Part shown: positions 1 through 8,427 of the stretch, one piece after another | Numbering within the stretch: position 1 is the first letter of the stretch | Layout of the letters: every line of letters starts with the position of its first letter | NCBI RefSeq assembly: GCF_021441885.1 | Contig: NZ_CP090438.1 | Location: 682,001 to 746,000 of the forward strand | Origin: Vibrio maritimus | GTDB lineage: Bacteria; Pseudomonadota; Gammaproteobacteria; Enterobacterales; Vibrionaceae | Reading direction: 5' to 3' | DNA length: 64,000 bases | Notes under the pieces: model-generated | Seen by the model: only the letters and a program-made list of their open reading frames with translations | Told to the model about the DNA's origin: nothing | Databases searched by the model: none | Made by a program: the position numbers and the translations under genes

Positions 1-608
1 ATACCACTCAATACTAGCATTTCCCCGTGACCCGCTTTGTCGAGCAGCTTGAACATAATTGGACGCAATAGCGGTAAACCAAAGAGGGCGATGGCGTACC
101 ATTCAGGGAACTTACCTGTCGATGCGGTCAAGAAGATAACCGCAAAGATATCCTGCATAACCAGGATACCGATCGCCAGTGTGCCGTAGGTGGCATTCAT
201 TTCCCCTTTTTCTTGTAGTGTCTTCACCGCAAAAACAGTACTGGAGAAAGAGAGAGCAAAGCCAAGCAATATCAGTTGATCGATGCCTAGCGTTGCCAAA
301 CTGGTCACGCCAAGGAATTTTAGTCCCAGAAGTAGTAAGGCAAAGAGTAGGGTAGAAAGTAGATTGTGGACGGTCGCGCCGGCCCAGATTTCCTTGGACA
401 GCAGTGTTTTAACGTCGAGCTTAAGACCGATGGTAAATAGCAGCAAGGTGACCCCAAGGTCTGCCAGGGTGGTGATGGTCGACGTTGATTCAAAGCCAAA
501 GTTATGCAGCAAGAAGCCTGCGAGCAAAAAGCCGACTAAAGGGGGCAATTGGCATTTGAGAGCGAGAAAGCCTGCAATAAAGGCGACGGTGATTAGAATC
601 AGTTCCAT
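1..608 (-). CDS. CPA2-family monovalent cation:H+ antiporter (partial, N-terminal part)
   Basis: The reverse strand from 608 encodes a hydrophobic protein that runs off the left edge of the window; about 202 residues are visible. It begins MELILITVAF and shows successive membrane segments with the KefB/KefC/YbaL-type pattern (LPPLVGFLLAGFLL, then LGVTLLLFTIGLKL, then SFSSTVFAVK). These are typical of the sodium/hydrogen exchanger domain of the CPA2 family. Its expected role is inner-membrane exchange of K+ or Na+ for protons. It lies downstream of nagC on the same strand, but a terminator hairpin at 630-658 separates them, so it is probably transcribed separately. No clear Shine-Dalgarno sequence precedes the ATG. 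Because the C-terminus is missing, I cannot say whether it carries a RCK/TrkA-N domain. Confidence 0.85.
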   Translation of the reverse strand, partial: MELILITVAFIAGFLALKCQLPPLVGFLLAGFLLHNFGFESTSTITTLADLGVTLLLFTIGLKLDVKTLLSKEIWAGATVHNLLSTLLFALLLLGLKFLGVTSLATLGIDQLILLGFALSFSSTVFAVKTLQEKGEMNATYGTLAIGILVMQDIFAVIFLTASTGKFPEWYAIALFGLPLLRPIMFKLLDKAGHGEMLVLSG

Positions 609-629
609 ATTATTCTATTAGTTTTCCAC

Positions 630-658
630 AAAAAAAAAGACCACACATGCGTGTGGTC
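630..658 (-). terminator. Rho-independent terminator of nagAC
   Basis: An 8-bp GC-rich stem (GACCACAC / GTGTGGTC) with a 4-nt loop is followed, in the reverse direction, by a run of nine T. It sits 55 bp past the nagC stop codon. Confidence 0.85.
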
Positions 659-712
659 GTCTATTCTACTCGAAATTACCGCTTAGGTGCTGCGGAATTT
701 CATTACACTTGT

Positions 713-1927
713 TCAATCTTCAAGTAGTTTTTGTAACAAAACGCCGTTGAGCATTGCTCTCTTGATCATCGCGAAAGCACCCATGGTTGGCTGCTTGTCT
801 ATCTCTGAGGCAACAATGGGTAGATCGCTATGGAAGGTGGTTAGCGATTGATTCTCGACATTGCGGCGGATTGCAGGGAAAAGGATGTCTTTCGCCATGG
901 TAATATCGCCAGCGATGATGACTTTTTGTGGGTTGAATAGGTTAATAGTAATCGCAATCGCTTTACCTAATTGATTACCCACGCGAACTAAGCTCTGTTT
1001 CGCCAGTTCGTCACCATTGAGTGCGTGAGAGCAGACATCTTCTATAGTGATGTGCTCTTTGAGTGCCAGCGTTGACTCATAGCCTTGTTCGATGAGGGTG
1101 CGAACTCGCTTAACGATGGCTGGGTTAGCCGCTACGGTCTCTAGACAACCAAAGTTGCCACATTGACACTGCTCGCCAAGTGGATCGATTTGGATATGAC
1201 CAATCTCACCAACGTTACGGTTGTGCCCTAAGAAAACCTGACCGTTGACAATAATGCCGGCACCAGTGCCTCGGTGAACGCTAACTAGAATTGAATCTTG
1301 GCAATCACGGCTGGCACCAAAATAGTGTTCAGCGAGTGCTAGGCCACGAACGTCATTGCCAACGAAACACTCTACCTTAAACTGCTGCTTCACAAGATCT
1401 GCAAGCTCGAGTTTGTCGATATCGGTGTTTGGCATGTATTCTACAACGCCCGTAGTTGGGTTGACCAAACCTGGCAGGGTAACGCCAATAGCAATAAGCT
1501 GATCGATCTTCGGGCTGTGTTGTTTAAGGAACTCACGGATTTCAGTGATTAAGCCTTCACTCAGCTCGTTTTGATTGGTGTAGTAAAGCTCTTTATGGGC
1601 AAAAGCGAGTTCTTTACCACCCAAGTCATAAAGTGAGAAAGAGATGTAATCACGGCCTAAGCGGACTGCAACGGAGTGGAAGGGTTCGACAGCAGTGGTC
1701 AACGATATCGCACGTCGGCCACCGGTTGAAGCTTGCTGAGCGACCTCTTTAATAAGGCCGCGTTCGAGCAATTGGCGGGTAATTTTGGTAACACTTGCAG
1801 GAGCCAGTTGGCTGACGTCTGCAACTTGAATGCGCGAGATAGGACCTTGCTGGTCTATCAAACGGTAAACCGCTGCGCTATTGAGTTGTTTTACTAAATC
1901 TACGTTACCTATTTGTCCGCCATTCAT
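713..1927 (-). CDS. nagC: N-acetylglucosamine repressor NagC (ROK family)
   Basis: 404-residue DNA-binding repressor, about the same length as E. coli NagC. A winged helix-turn-helix lies at about residues 27-62. The ROK fold follows, with the zinc site of the family: His244 in GEIGHIQ and Cys254, Cys256 and Cys261 in EQCQCGNFGC. In enterics NagC senses GlcNAc-6-phosphate and represses nag and related sugar genes. Here it is the second gene of a nagA-nagC operon, with only 2 bp between the nagA stop and its ATG. It is expected to bind operators in the nagA/nagE intergenic region (3067-3534). The close paralogue Mlc is the alternative, but the linkage to nagA and nagE favours NagC. Confidence 0.95.
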   Translation of the reverse strand: MNGGQIGNVDLVKQLNSAAVYRLIDQQGPISRIQVADVSQLAPASVTKITRQLLERGLIKEVAQQASTGGRRAISLTTAVEPFHSVAVRLGRDYISFSLYDLGGKELAFAHKELYYTNQNELSEGLITEIREFLKQHSPKIDQLIAIGVTLPGLVNPTTGVVEYMPNTDIDKLELADLVKQQFKVECFVGNDVRGLALAEHYFGASRDCQDSILVSVHRGTGAGIIVNGQVFLGHNRNVGEIGHIQIDPLGEQCQCGNFGCLETVAANPAIVKRVRTLIEQGYESTLALKEHITIEDVCSHALNGDELAKQSLVRVGNQLGKAIAITINLFNPQKVIIAGDITMAKDILFPAIRRNVENQSLTTFHSDLPIVASEIDKQPTMGAFAMIKRAMLNGVLLQKLLED

Positions 1928-1929
1928 GC

Positions 1930-3066
1930 TTAATTTTGCTCGTATTGTCCGTTAACAACCGTGCCTTGAACATTGAAGTCTCTGTCGAACACAGTCAGGT
2001 TAGCAACCATGCCTTTTTTGATACGACCGAGTTTGCCTTCGATACCCATCGCTTTCGCAGGGTAGAGCGTAGCCATACGTAGAGCTTCGTCCAAAGCGAT
2101 ACCAGCGTGTTCTACTGTATTTTGAACCGCTTCTATCATGGTCAGTGCGCTGCCACCCAAGGTGCCATTTTCATCCACACACTTACCATCCTTGTAATAT
2201 ACTTTCTTACCGACAAAAATAAAGTATTCCATGTCAGCACCCGCCGGAGCTGTGGCGTCCGTCACTAATACGAGCTTTTCGCCCTTCACTTTATGCGCGA
2301 TACGAATATTCGCATAGTCGACGTGAAAACCGTCAGCGATAATACCGGCGTAGACATCTGGAGTGTCATAAATCGCGCCAACGACGCCAGGTTCACGGCC
2401 TGTCATTGGAGTCATCGCATTAAACAAGTGTGTCGCAAAGGTGATGCCTGACTCAAAGCCCTGGCGAGCTTGTTCGTATGTCGCATTGGTGTGACCAATA
2501 GAAACCACGATACCTGCATTGTGAAGTTTTTCGATGTGCTCTGGCGCATTTTGCTCAGGGGCCAGTGTTACCTTGGCAACGAGATCGCGGTTTTCGCAGA
2601 TAAGGTCAATCATTGCGTCGTCAGACTGACGAATGAAATCTGGGCTGTGGATGCCTTTTTTCGCAACGTTCAAATATGGACCTTCTAGATGCAGACCTAG
2701 AGAGTGGTTCTTATATTGGTCGTGGTACTCACGAGCTGCCGATAGCGCCTGACGCATATTCTCATCTGACGATGTAATCAGAGTTGGCAGAAAGCTGGTA
2801 CAACCCGACTTTAGGTTAGCTCTATGCATGGTGTGAATTGTATCTGCGGTGATTTCGTCGTTAAACATCACACCGCCACAACCGTTAAGCTGCAGATCAA
2901 TAAAACCTGGGCTTAGGTTAGCGCCATTCAAATCCACACGTTCAATTGACGAAGACAGTTCTGAATCATGAACGATAGAATGGATGTCTTCTCCATCAAT
3001 AAGCACTGCATGATTGGTGAGAACATCAGAACCAGTGAAGACCTTACAGTTCGTTAATGCATACAT
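1930..3066 (-). CDS. nagA: N-acetylglucosamine-6-phosphate deacetylase
   Basis: 378-residue cytoplasmic amidohydrolase that removes acetate from GlcNAc-6-P to give glucosamine-6-P. Family metal-binding and catalytic residues are all visible: Glu128 (LHLEGP), His192 (SIGHTNA), His213 (ATHLFNAM) and the catalytic Asp270 (LVTDAT). These match the spacing in E. coli NagA. It is the first gene of nagAC and is divergent from the transporter gene nagE across a 468-bp regulatory region. No nagB is visible in this window, so the next step (glucosamine-6-P deaminase) must be encoded elsewhere. Confidence 0.97.
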   Translation of the reverse strand: MYALTNCKVFTGSDVLTNHAVLIDGEDIHSIVHDSELSSSIERVDLNGANLSPGFIDLQLNGCGGVMFNDEITADTIHTMHRANLKSGCTSFLPTLITSSDENMRQALSAAREYHDQYKNHSLGLHLEGPYLNVAKKGIHSPDFIRQSDDAMIDLICENRDLVAKVTLAPEQNAPEHIEKLHNAGIVVSIGHTNATYEQARQGFESGITFATHLFNAMTPMTGREPGVVGAIYDTPDVYAGIIADGFHVDYANIRIAHKVKGEKLVLVTDATAPAGADMEYFIFVGKKVYYKDGKCVDENGTLGGSALTMIEAVQNTVEHAGIALDEALRMATLYPAKAMGIEGKLGRIKKGMVANLTVFDRDFNVQGTVVNGQYEQN

Positions 3067-3336
3067 AGTTAGCGAATCCTTGTGTTGTATTCTTTCTAGC
3101 TTGTTACATCGCTGAGATTAATCGTATTGATTTTACTTGATTTCTAGCACTTAGTAACAGGGCGAATTTTAAGTCAGCAAGTTATAAATAGTTAATATGG
3201 TCAAAGTAACTTAATGATTAATCGAGAGTTATTATCATTTTTTCTATATGAGCGGTTGTTGAAAACTTGATTTATATCGCAGTTTAACCGCCATTCTTTG
3301 CAACTCTCACTATGGAAATCCTACTTAGATTTGATC

Positions 3337-3358
3337 ATTTTTTCGTATGATAAAATAA
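3337..3358. promoter_or_regulatory. Candidate distal NagC operator
   Basis: On the reverse strand this reads TTATTTTATCATACGAAAAA with further A/T beyond it: A/T-rich arms around a less AT-rich centre, the general form of NagC/Mlc sites. Its centre is 96 bp from that of the second candidate, close to nine helical turns. Judged by eye only. Confidence 0.5.
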
Positions 3359-3403
3359 GTTTTATGATCTCGCTAGCAAAAAGCCTGAATTTTGGCAAAA
3401 ACT

Positions 3404-3419
3404 GGTGATTAGGATCACA
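3404..3419. promoter_or_regulatory. CRP-cAMP binding site upstream of nagE
   Basis: GGTGA-N6-TCACA matches the TGTGA-N6-TCACA consensus at 9 of 10 positions. It lies between the two NagC operator candidates, the arrangement expected for a catabolite-controlled sugar transporter. Confidence 0.75.
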
Positions 3420-3430
3420 AATGATAAGGT

Positions 3431-3455
3431 TTTAATTTGCGGGGCGAATTTAATT
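3431..3455. promoter_or_regulatory. Candidate proximal NagC operator
   Basis: Imperfect palindrome TTTAATTTGC ... GCGAATTTAATT with GC dinucleotides at the inner edges of A/T-rich arms, as in ROK-family (NagC/Mlc) operators. It lies about 80-100 bp upstream of the nagE start codon, consistent with repression. Confidence 0.6.
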
Positions 3456-3534
3456 CCATACACTGAAAAGGACTAAATTGAACGGCTAAAATAAGTCGTC
3501 CAAAAAAATTCAAATCCTATAGGGGGAACTTAAG

Positions 3535-5106
3535 GTGAATATTCTAGGATATGCGCAGAAGCTAGGTAAAGCATTGATGCTTCCTATCGCAACGCTTCCA
3601 ATTGCGGCGCTTCTACTACGTTTGGGCCAACCTGATCTATTAGACGTTCCATTTATGGCGGCTGCAGGTAATGCAATCTTCAGTCAGCTACCACTGCTTT
3701 TCGGTCTAGGTATCGCGATTGGTCTATCTAAAGATGGTAACGGTGCAGCAGGTCTTGCTGGTGCAGTTGCTTACTTCTCACTAACAGCGGCAGCAACCAC
3801 AATTGATGCAAGCGTTAACATGTCATTCTTCGGCGGTATCTTCGCAGGTATCATCGCTGGTCACTCATATAACGCATTCCACGCTACTCGCCTACCAGAA
3901 TGGCTAGCATTCTTCTCAGGTAAGCGACTTGTACCTATCATGGCAGGTCTGTTTGCTCTCGTAGCTGGTGCTATCTCTGGTGTGGTTTGGCCTTCAATCC
4001 AAGGCGGTCTAGACGCCCTAGCACACGCAGTATCTACATCTGGCGCAGTAGGTCAGTTTGTTTACGGTACACTTAACCGTGCGCTTATCCCTGTTGGTCT
4101 GCACCACGTACTTAACTCTTATTTCTGGTTCGGTATGGGTACATGTCAAGAGATCATGGTAACTGGCGCGCAAGCAGCTGGCCAAGCTCTACCTGCACTA
4201 CAACAGCTTTGTGTTGACCCAGCTCTTGCTAAGACTCTAGTTGCTGGTCAGTCTCACACATTTGAATTCGCTAACTCAGTAACGCCTGAAATCACTGCAA
4301 CAGTTAAAGAAGTTACTGAAACAGTGAAGTCTGGTGACCTACACCGCTTCTTCGGCGGCGACAAAGGCGCTGGCGTATTCATGAACGGCTTCTTCCCAGT
4401 AATGATGTTTGGTCTACCTGGTGCAGCACTAGCTATGTACCTAGCAGCTCCTGCTGAAAAACGTGGTCAAGTTGGTGGCGCTCTATTCTCAGTAGCATTC
4501 TGTTCTTTCCTAACAGGTATCACTGAGCCACTAGAATTCATGTTCGTATTCCTAGCACCTGCACTATACGCAATGCACGCCGTGTTCACAGGTCTGTCTC
4601 TAGTCGTAGCTAACATGTTTGGTACGCTACACGGCTTCGGCTTCTCTGCTGGTCTAATCGACTTCGTACTGAACTGGGGTCTAGCAACGAAACCATTCAT
4701 GCTACTAATCATCGGTCTAGGTTTTGGTGCTCTATACTTCTTCACTTTCAGCTTCGCAATCCGCGCATTCAACCTGAAGTCGCCTGGTCGTGAAGATGAT
4801 GACGAAGCAGTAGAAGTTGCAGCTGGCGAAGGCAAAAACGGTGACCTAGCTCGCCAATACCTAAAAGCGCTAGGTGGTCATGACAACCTAACGTCAATCG
4901 ATGCTTGTATCACTCGTCTACGCCTAACACTTAAAGACCGCTCTGTTGCTGACGAAGCAGTACTTAAGAAACTTGGCGCGAAGGGTGTGGTTAAACTAGG
5001 TGAAAACAACCTACAAGTTATCCTTGGCCCTCTAGCTGAAATCATCGCTGGTGAAATGAAGTCTATCGGCGCTGGTGAAGACCTATCAGAAGTGAAACTG
5101 CCATAA
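3535..5106 (+). CDS. nagE: PTS N-acetylglucosamine-specific permease, IIBC components
   Basis: 523-residue inner-membrane permease that imports and phosphorylates GlcNAc. The first ~400 residues form the IIC membrane domain (PIATLPIAALLLRLG near the start, then GITEPLEFMFVFLAP, a signature of the glucose/GlcNAc class). A charged linker leads to a C-terminal IIB domain with the phospho-accepting Cys458 in SIDACITRLRL. Unlike the 648-residue E. coli protein there is no IIA domain, so phosphate must come from a separate IIA such as Crr. The GTG start is supported by AGGGGGAA just upstream. Codon use is strongly biased (for example Leu CTA/CTT, Gly GGT), suggesting high expression. It is divergent from nagAC and closed by a terminator at 5135. 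Confidence 0.96.
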   Translation: MNILGYAQKLGKALMLPIATLPIAALLLRLGQPDLLDVPFMAAAGNAIFSQLPLLFGLGIAIGLSKDGNGAAGLAGAVAYFSLTAAATTIDASVNMSFFGGIFAGIIAGHSYNAFHATRLPEWLAFFSGKRLVPIMAGLFALVAGAISGVVWPSIQGGLDALAHAVSTSGAVGQFVYGTLNRALIPVGLHHVLNSYFWFGMGTCQEIMVTGAQAAGQALPALQQLCVDPALAKTLVAGQSHTFEFANSVTPEITATVKEVTETVKSGDLHRFFGGDKGAGVFMNGFFPVMMFGLPGAALAMYLAAPAEKRGQVGGALFSVAFCSFLTGITEPLEFMFVFLAPALYAMHAVFTGLSLVVANMFGTLHGFGFSAGLIDFVLNWGLATKPFMLLIIGLGFGALYFFTFSFAIRAFNLKSPGREDDDEAVEVAAGEGKNGDLARQYLKALGGHDNLTSIDACITRLRLTLKDRSVADEAVLKKLGAKGVVKLGENNLQVILGPLAEIIAGEMKSIGAGEDLSEVKLP

Positions 5107-5134
5107 TCACTCTGACTTATTGATTTCCATACCA

Positions 5135-5162
5135 AAGCCTCTCCCCCGAGAGGCTTTTTTTG
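5135..5162 (+). terminator. Rho-independent terminator of nagE
   Basis: Stem AAGCCTCTC / GAGAGGCTT with a short C-rich loop and a run of seven T, 28 bp past the nagE stop. Confidence 0.9.
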
Positions 5163-5310
5163 TGCCTGTAGAACCGCCTGTGTTACCTGTTCATAATTCA
5201 GTACTAAAATAATCTAATGAAAATGCGAGATCTTGTTGAGGTTTCTCAAAGAATTGTGGATCATTAGCGTTTATATATCTGACAATACTTAAAACATAGA
5301 GGTGTTATAG

Positions 5311-6978
5311 ATGAGTGAAGCTGAGGCTCGTCCATCGAACTTTATTCGCCAAATCATTGATAAAGATTTAGCGGATGGCAAGCATACTAGCGTGCATACT
5401 CGTTTCCCGCCGGAGCCAAATGGTTACCTGCACATCGGTCACGCGAAATCTATTTGTTTGAACTTCGGTATTGCTCAGGACTACCAGGGTCAGTGCAACT
5501 TGCGCTTTGACGACACCAACCCTGAAAAAGAAGACGTTGAATACGTTGAGTCAATTAAGAATGATGTAAGCTGGTTAGGCTTCGATTGGTCAGGTGAAGT
5601 GTGCTACTCATCTAACTACTTCGACAAGCTTTACGAGTATGCGGTTGAATTAATTAACAAAGGCTTAGCGTACGTTGAAGAGCTAAGTCCAGAGCAGATC
5701 CGCGAGTACCGTGGTACGCTAACCGCACCAGGTAAGCCAAGTCCTTACCGCGACCGTCCAGTTGAAGAAAACCTAGCGCTATTTGAGAAAATGCGTGACG
5801 GCGGCTTCGAGGAAGGTACGGCATGTCTTCGTGCAAAAATCGACATGGGCTCTTCGTTCATGGTAATGCGCGACCCTGTTCTATACCGTGTTCGTTTTGC
5901 TGAGCACCATCAAACAGGTGACAAGTGGTGCATCTACCCAATGTATGACTTCACGCACTGTATTTCAGATGCGCTAGAAGGCATTACGCACTCACTATGT
6001 ACGCTTGAGTTCCAAGACAACCGTCGTCTATACGACTGGGTTCTAGATAACATCACTATCGATTGTCAGCCTCGCCAGTACGAGTTCAGCCGACTAAACC
6101 TTGAATATACGGTAATGTCGAAGCGTAAACTAAACCAACTTGTGACAGAGAAACTGGTTAACGGTTGGGACGACCCTCGCATGCCGACTATCTCTGGTCT
6201 GCGTCGTCGTGGCTTCACGCCAGCGTCAATTCGCGAGTTCTGTAAGCGTATTGGTGTGACTAAGCAAGAGAACATGATCGAGTTTGGTTCACTAGAATCT
6301 TGTATTCGTGATGACCTAAACGAGAACGCACCTCGTGCGATGGCAGTACTTGACCCAGTTAAGATTGTTATCGAGAACTACGAGGGTGAAGGTGAGACGT
6401 TAACCCTTGCGAACCATCCAAACAAAGAAGAAATGGGCACTCGTGAAGTACCATTTACTCGCGAAGTTTGGATTGAGCGTGAAGACTTCCGCGAAGAAGC
6501 GAACAAGAAGTACAAGCGTTTGGTGCTAGGCAAAGAAGTACGTCTACGCGGCGCGTATGTGATTAAAGCGGAGCGCATCGAGAAAGACGATGCAGGCAAT
6601 ATCACCACTATCTTCTGTAGCTACGATCCAGAAACGCTAGGTAAAAATCCAGCGGATGGTCGTAAAGTGAAAGGCGTTATCCACTGGGTATCAGCTGACA
6701 AAGGTCTTCCAGCAGAGATTCGTCAATACGATCGCCTATTTACCGTCGCTAACCCAGCAGCGGCAGATAACTTTGCTGAAACCATCAACCCAGACTCACT
6801 GGTAGTGATCAACGGTTTTGTTGAGCCAAGTCTAGCGGTAGCGAAAGCTGAGCAAGGTTACCAGTTTGAGCGTATGGGTTACTTCTGTGCGGACTCTAAA
6901 GATTCTACTGCTGAGTCTTTGGTGTTTAACCGTACGGTTGGTCTTCGTGATACTTGGGCGAAGATTGAAGGGAAGTAG
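5311..6978 (+). CDS. glnS: Glutaminyl-tRNA synthetase
   Basis: 555-residue class I aminoacyl-tRNA synthetase that charges tRNA-Gln with glutamine. The ATP-binding signatures are clear: PPEPNGYLHIGHAKS with HIGH at residues 41-44, and the KMSKS equivalent VMSKRK at 268-273. The C-terminal anticodon-binding beta-barrels follow. Length equals the usual bacterial GlnS (about 554). It stands alone between the nagE terminator and a repeat element that starts just past its stop codon. No GatCAB-type feature is seen, so direct charging is expected. Confidence 0.98.
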   Translation: MSEAEARPSNFIRQIIDKDLADGKHTSVHTRFPPEPNGYLHIGHAKSICLNFGIAQDYQGQCNLRFDDTNPEKEDVEYVESIKNDVSWLGFDWSGEVCYSSNYFDKLYEYAVELINKGLAYVEELSPEQIREYRGTLTAPGKPSPYRDRPVEENLALFEKMRDGGFEEGTACLRAKIDMGSSFMVMRDPVLYRVRFAEHHQTGDKWCIYPMYDFTHCISDALEGITHSLCTLEFQDNRRLYDWVLDNITIDCQPRQYEFSRLNLEYTVMSKRKLNQLVTEKLVNGWDDPRMPTISGLRRRGFTPASIREFCKRIGVTKQENMIEFGSLESCIRDDLNENAPRAMAVLDPVKIVIENYEGEGETLTLANHPNKEEMGTREVPFTREVWIEREDFREEANKKYKRLVLGKEVRLRGAYVIKAERIEKDDAGNITTIFCSYDPETLGKNPADGRKVKGVIHWVSADKGLPAEIRQYDRLFTVANPAAADNFAETINPDSLVVINGFVEPSLAVAKAEQGYQFERMGYFCADSKDSTAESLVFNRTVGLRDTWAKIEGK

Positions 6979-6999
6979 GTTTAAGAGCTGTTAAGAGCT

Positions 7000-7141
7000 G
7001 ACCCCTCCTAGTCTCCCGGCTGCGCGCCCCGCTTAAAAGGGGAGGAACTACTGGCTCGCTGCGCATCGCCTTATTTTGTACGATGCGACGATAGGAGCGA
7101 GTAGTGGTTCTCCCCCTTAATAAGGGGGAGCTAGAGGGGGT
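7000..7141. repeat. Large imperfect palindromic repeat element, copy A
   Basis: About 142 bp between glnS and fur. The outer ends are inverted (ACCCCTCCTAG at the left, CTAGAGGGGGT at the right). Inner arms also pair: AGGGGAGGAACTACTGGCTC ... GAGTAGTGGTTCTCCCCCT, then GCGCATCG / CGATGCG around a short centre. A second, diverged copy lies at 32811-32977, with the left ~60 bp almost identical. It carries no ORF. The structure suggests a REP- or MITE-like non-autonomous element that folds into one long cruciform; the outermost CCCCTC / GAGGGGG arms resemble a palindrome type common in many bacterial genomes. Confidence 0.75.
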
Positions 7142-7170
7142 AAAAACAGCGCTCACCAAACCCAACCCAC

Positions 7171-7199
7171 AAAAAAACCAGCCATCAGGCTGGTTTTTT
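7171..7199. terminator. Bidirectional terminator between glnS and fur
   Basis: Stem AACCAGCC / GGCTGGTT with loop ATCA, flanked by A6 on the left and T6 on the right, so it works for both convergent genes. It lies 18 bp past the fur stop. Confidence 0.9.
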
Positions 7200-7216
7200 C
7201 ATATCCAAACAAAGAC

Positions 7217-7663
7217 TTACTTAGGCTTATGCGCCTTAGGGTCAGTCTTACACGCGCCGCCAATACACTTACCGTATAGGTACAAGCTGTGGTTAGTCAG
7301 CTCGATATTGTATTTCGCCGCGATTTCTTTCTGACGAGTTTCGATTAGGTCATCAGAGAACTCAATGACTTCACCACAGTCTAGGCACACTAGGTGGTCG
7401 TGATGGTGCTGAGTTGATAGTTCAAATACTGACTTGCCGCCTTCGAAATGGTGACGAGTGACAATGCCGGCATCATCAAATTGGTTCAATACTCGATAAA
7501 CTGTTGCTAGACCGATCTCTTCGCCAAGGTCGATAAGCTTCTTATACAAGTCTTCTGCGCTAATGTGTTGGTACTCTGGCTTCTGCAGTACTTCTAAAAT
7601 TTTAAGTCTTGGCAACGTGACCTTCAGTCCCGCGTCCTTAAGTGCCTTGTTATTGTCTGACAT
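7217..7663 (-). CDS. fur: Ferric uptake regulator Fur
   Basis: 148-residue iron-responsive repressor. I take the start as ATG 7663 (MSDNNKALKD), preceded by AGGAAAG. The longer frame beginning at 7777 adds 38 residues unlike any Fur. The N-terminal winged helix contains GLATVYRVLNQF at about residues 51-62. The dimerization domain carries the His cluster HHHDH (87-90 region), CLDC (Cys93, Cys96) and a second pair, Cys133 and Cys138. When Fe2+ is bound it represses iron-uptake genes. It is convergent with glnS and divergent from a DUF4442 gene; fldA is nearby, as in E. coli. Confidence 0.98.
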   Translation of the reverse strand: MSDNNKALKDAGLKVTLPRLKILEVLQKPEYQHISAEDLYKKLIDLGEEIGLATVYRVLNQFDDAGIVTRHHFEGGKSVFELSTQHHHDHLVCLDCGEVIEFSDDLIETRQKEIAAKYNIELTNHSLYLYGKCIGGACKTDPKAHKPK

Positions 7664-7853
7664 AAACTTTCCTGTGATGATCTGCAGCAATAAACAGATT
7701 TCATGTATCCATTCATTATAGGGTACTACAGCGTAACAATAAACCACGAACTTCAAAGGGTTACTAACTATTAACATAGAAGCAGAACTATGTCACTTTA
7801 CAAACACATCTGACCAGTTACAATTTGTTTACATCTAGTGAAGAGTTGTAGTT

Positions 7854-8366
7854 ATGGATAGACGATTAGCGAAAATTTATAAACCTAAATACGTTAAGTT
7901 TGCTTTGAATATTTGGCCACCTTTTTGGGGGGCGGGCATACGCATTGAAGAGATCAGTGAGGACTTTCGTTCTGTGAAGGTTCGTTTGAAGCTGCGCTGG
8001 TGGAACAAGAATGCCAACCGCTCTCAGTTTGGAGGCAGCATCTTTGCAATGACGGATCCTATCTACTCTTTGATGCTGATGGGGATATTGCGCGAACAGT
8101 ATTATGTATGGGATAAAGAAGCAAGTATCGATTTTATTAAGCCGGGATTTTCCGATCTTCGAGCCGAATTTGTGGTGAGTCAGGACATGTTGGATGACAT
8201 ATTGCAGAGCACTGCCACTGGAGAAAAGTGCTTTCCTGAATTTGTTACTCATATCCAGAACAACAAGGGCGAGGTTGTATCGACTATTCAGCGTAAGCTG
8301 TATATTCGTAAAAAGGCTGAGTATCGAGAAATGCAAGCCAGTGATACCGAATCAGTGGGAGCATAG
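7854..8366 (+). CDS. DUF4442 protein, probable hot-dog-fold thioesterase
   Basis: 170-residue cytoplasmic protein. The pattern RLKLRWWNKNANRSQFGGSI followed by FAMTDPIYSLMLMGIL is typical of DUF4442, a family related to PaaI-like hot-dog thioesterases, in which the N-x-N...GG segment lies at the putative acyl-CoA site. The substrate is unknown. It is divergent from fur across 190 bp and ends at a bidirectional terminator shared with fldA. The short distance to fur may only reflect synteny; I saw no clear Fur box. Confidence 0.75.
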   Translation: MDRRLAKIYKPKYVKFALNIWPPFWGAGIRIEEISEDFRSVKVRLKLRWWNKNANRSQFGGSIFAMTDPIYSLMLMGILREQYYVWDKEASIDFIKPGFSDLRAEFVVSQDMLDDILQSTATGEKCFPEFVTHIQNNKGEVVSTIQRKLYIRKKAEYREMQASDTESVGA

Positions 8367-8386
8367 AGTTTTGCTGCTTTAGATAC

Positions 8387-8413
8387 AAAAAAACCTCCAA
8401 TAGGAGGTTTTTT
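8387..8413. terminator. Bidirectional terminator between the DUF4442 gene and fldA
   Basis: Stem CCTCC / GGAGG (extended by A-T pairs) with loop AATA, flanked by A7 and T6, between convergent genes. Confidence 0.85.
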
Positions 8414-8427
8414 ACGTTTATGAAGAA

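Larger units (their letters stand above)
3067..3534. promoter_or_regulatory. Divergent nagA/nagE control region
   Basis: 468 bp without a gene between the divergent nagA and nagE start codons. It contains two AT-rich NagC-type operator candidates (3337-3358 and 3431-3455) with a CRP site between them (3404-3419). The rest is AT-rich with no further structure that I could support. The nagE start is GTG at 3535, preceded by a strong AGGGGGAA ribosome-binding site at about 3521-3528. Confidence 0.8.

Noticed and set aside
283..621. Plus-strand 112-codon ORF
   Set aside because: Antisense to the CPA2 antiporter, which has clear membrane segments; low-complexity Ser/Lys-rich product with no ribosome-binding site.
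4467..4835. Reverse-strand 122-codon ORF inside nagE
   Set aside because: Shadow of the strongly codon-biased nagE frame; Ser/Arg/Pro-rich product without features.
7664..7777. N-terminal extension of fur
   Set aside because: Fur proteins start at MSDNN; the extension has no homology and skips a good ribosome-binding site.
7866..8336. Reverse-strand 156-codon ORF
   Set aside because: Lies fully antisense to the DUF4442 gene, which has a recognisable domain and better context.
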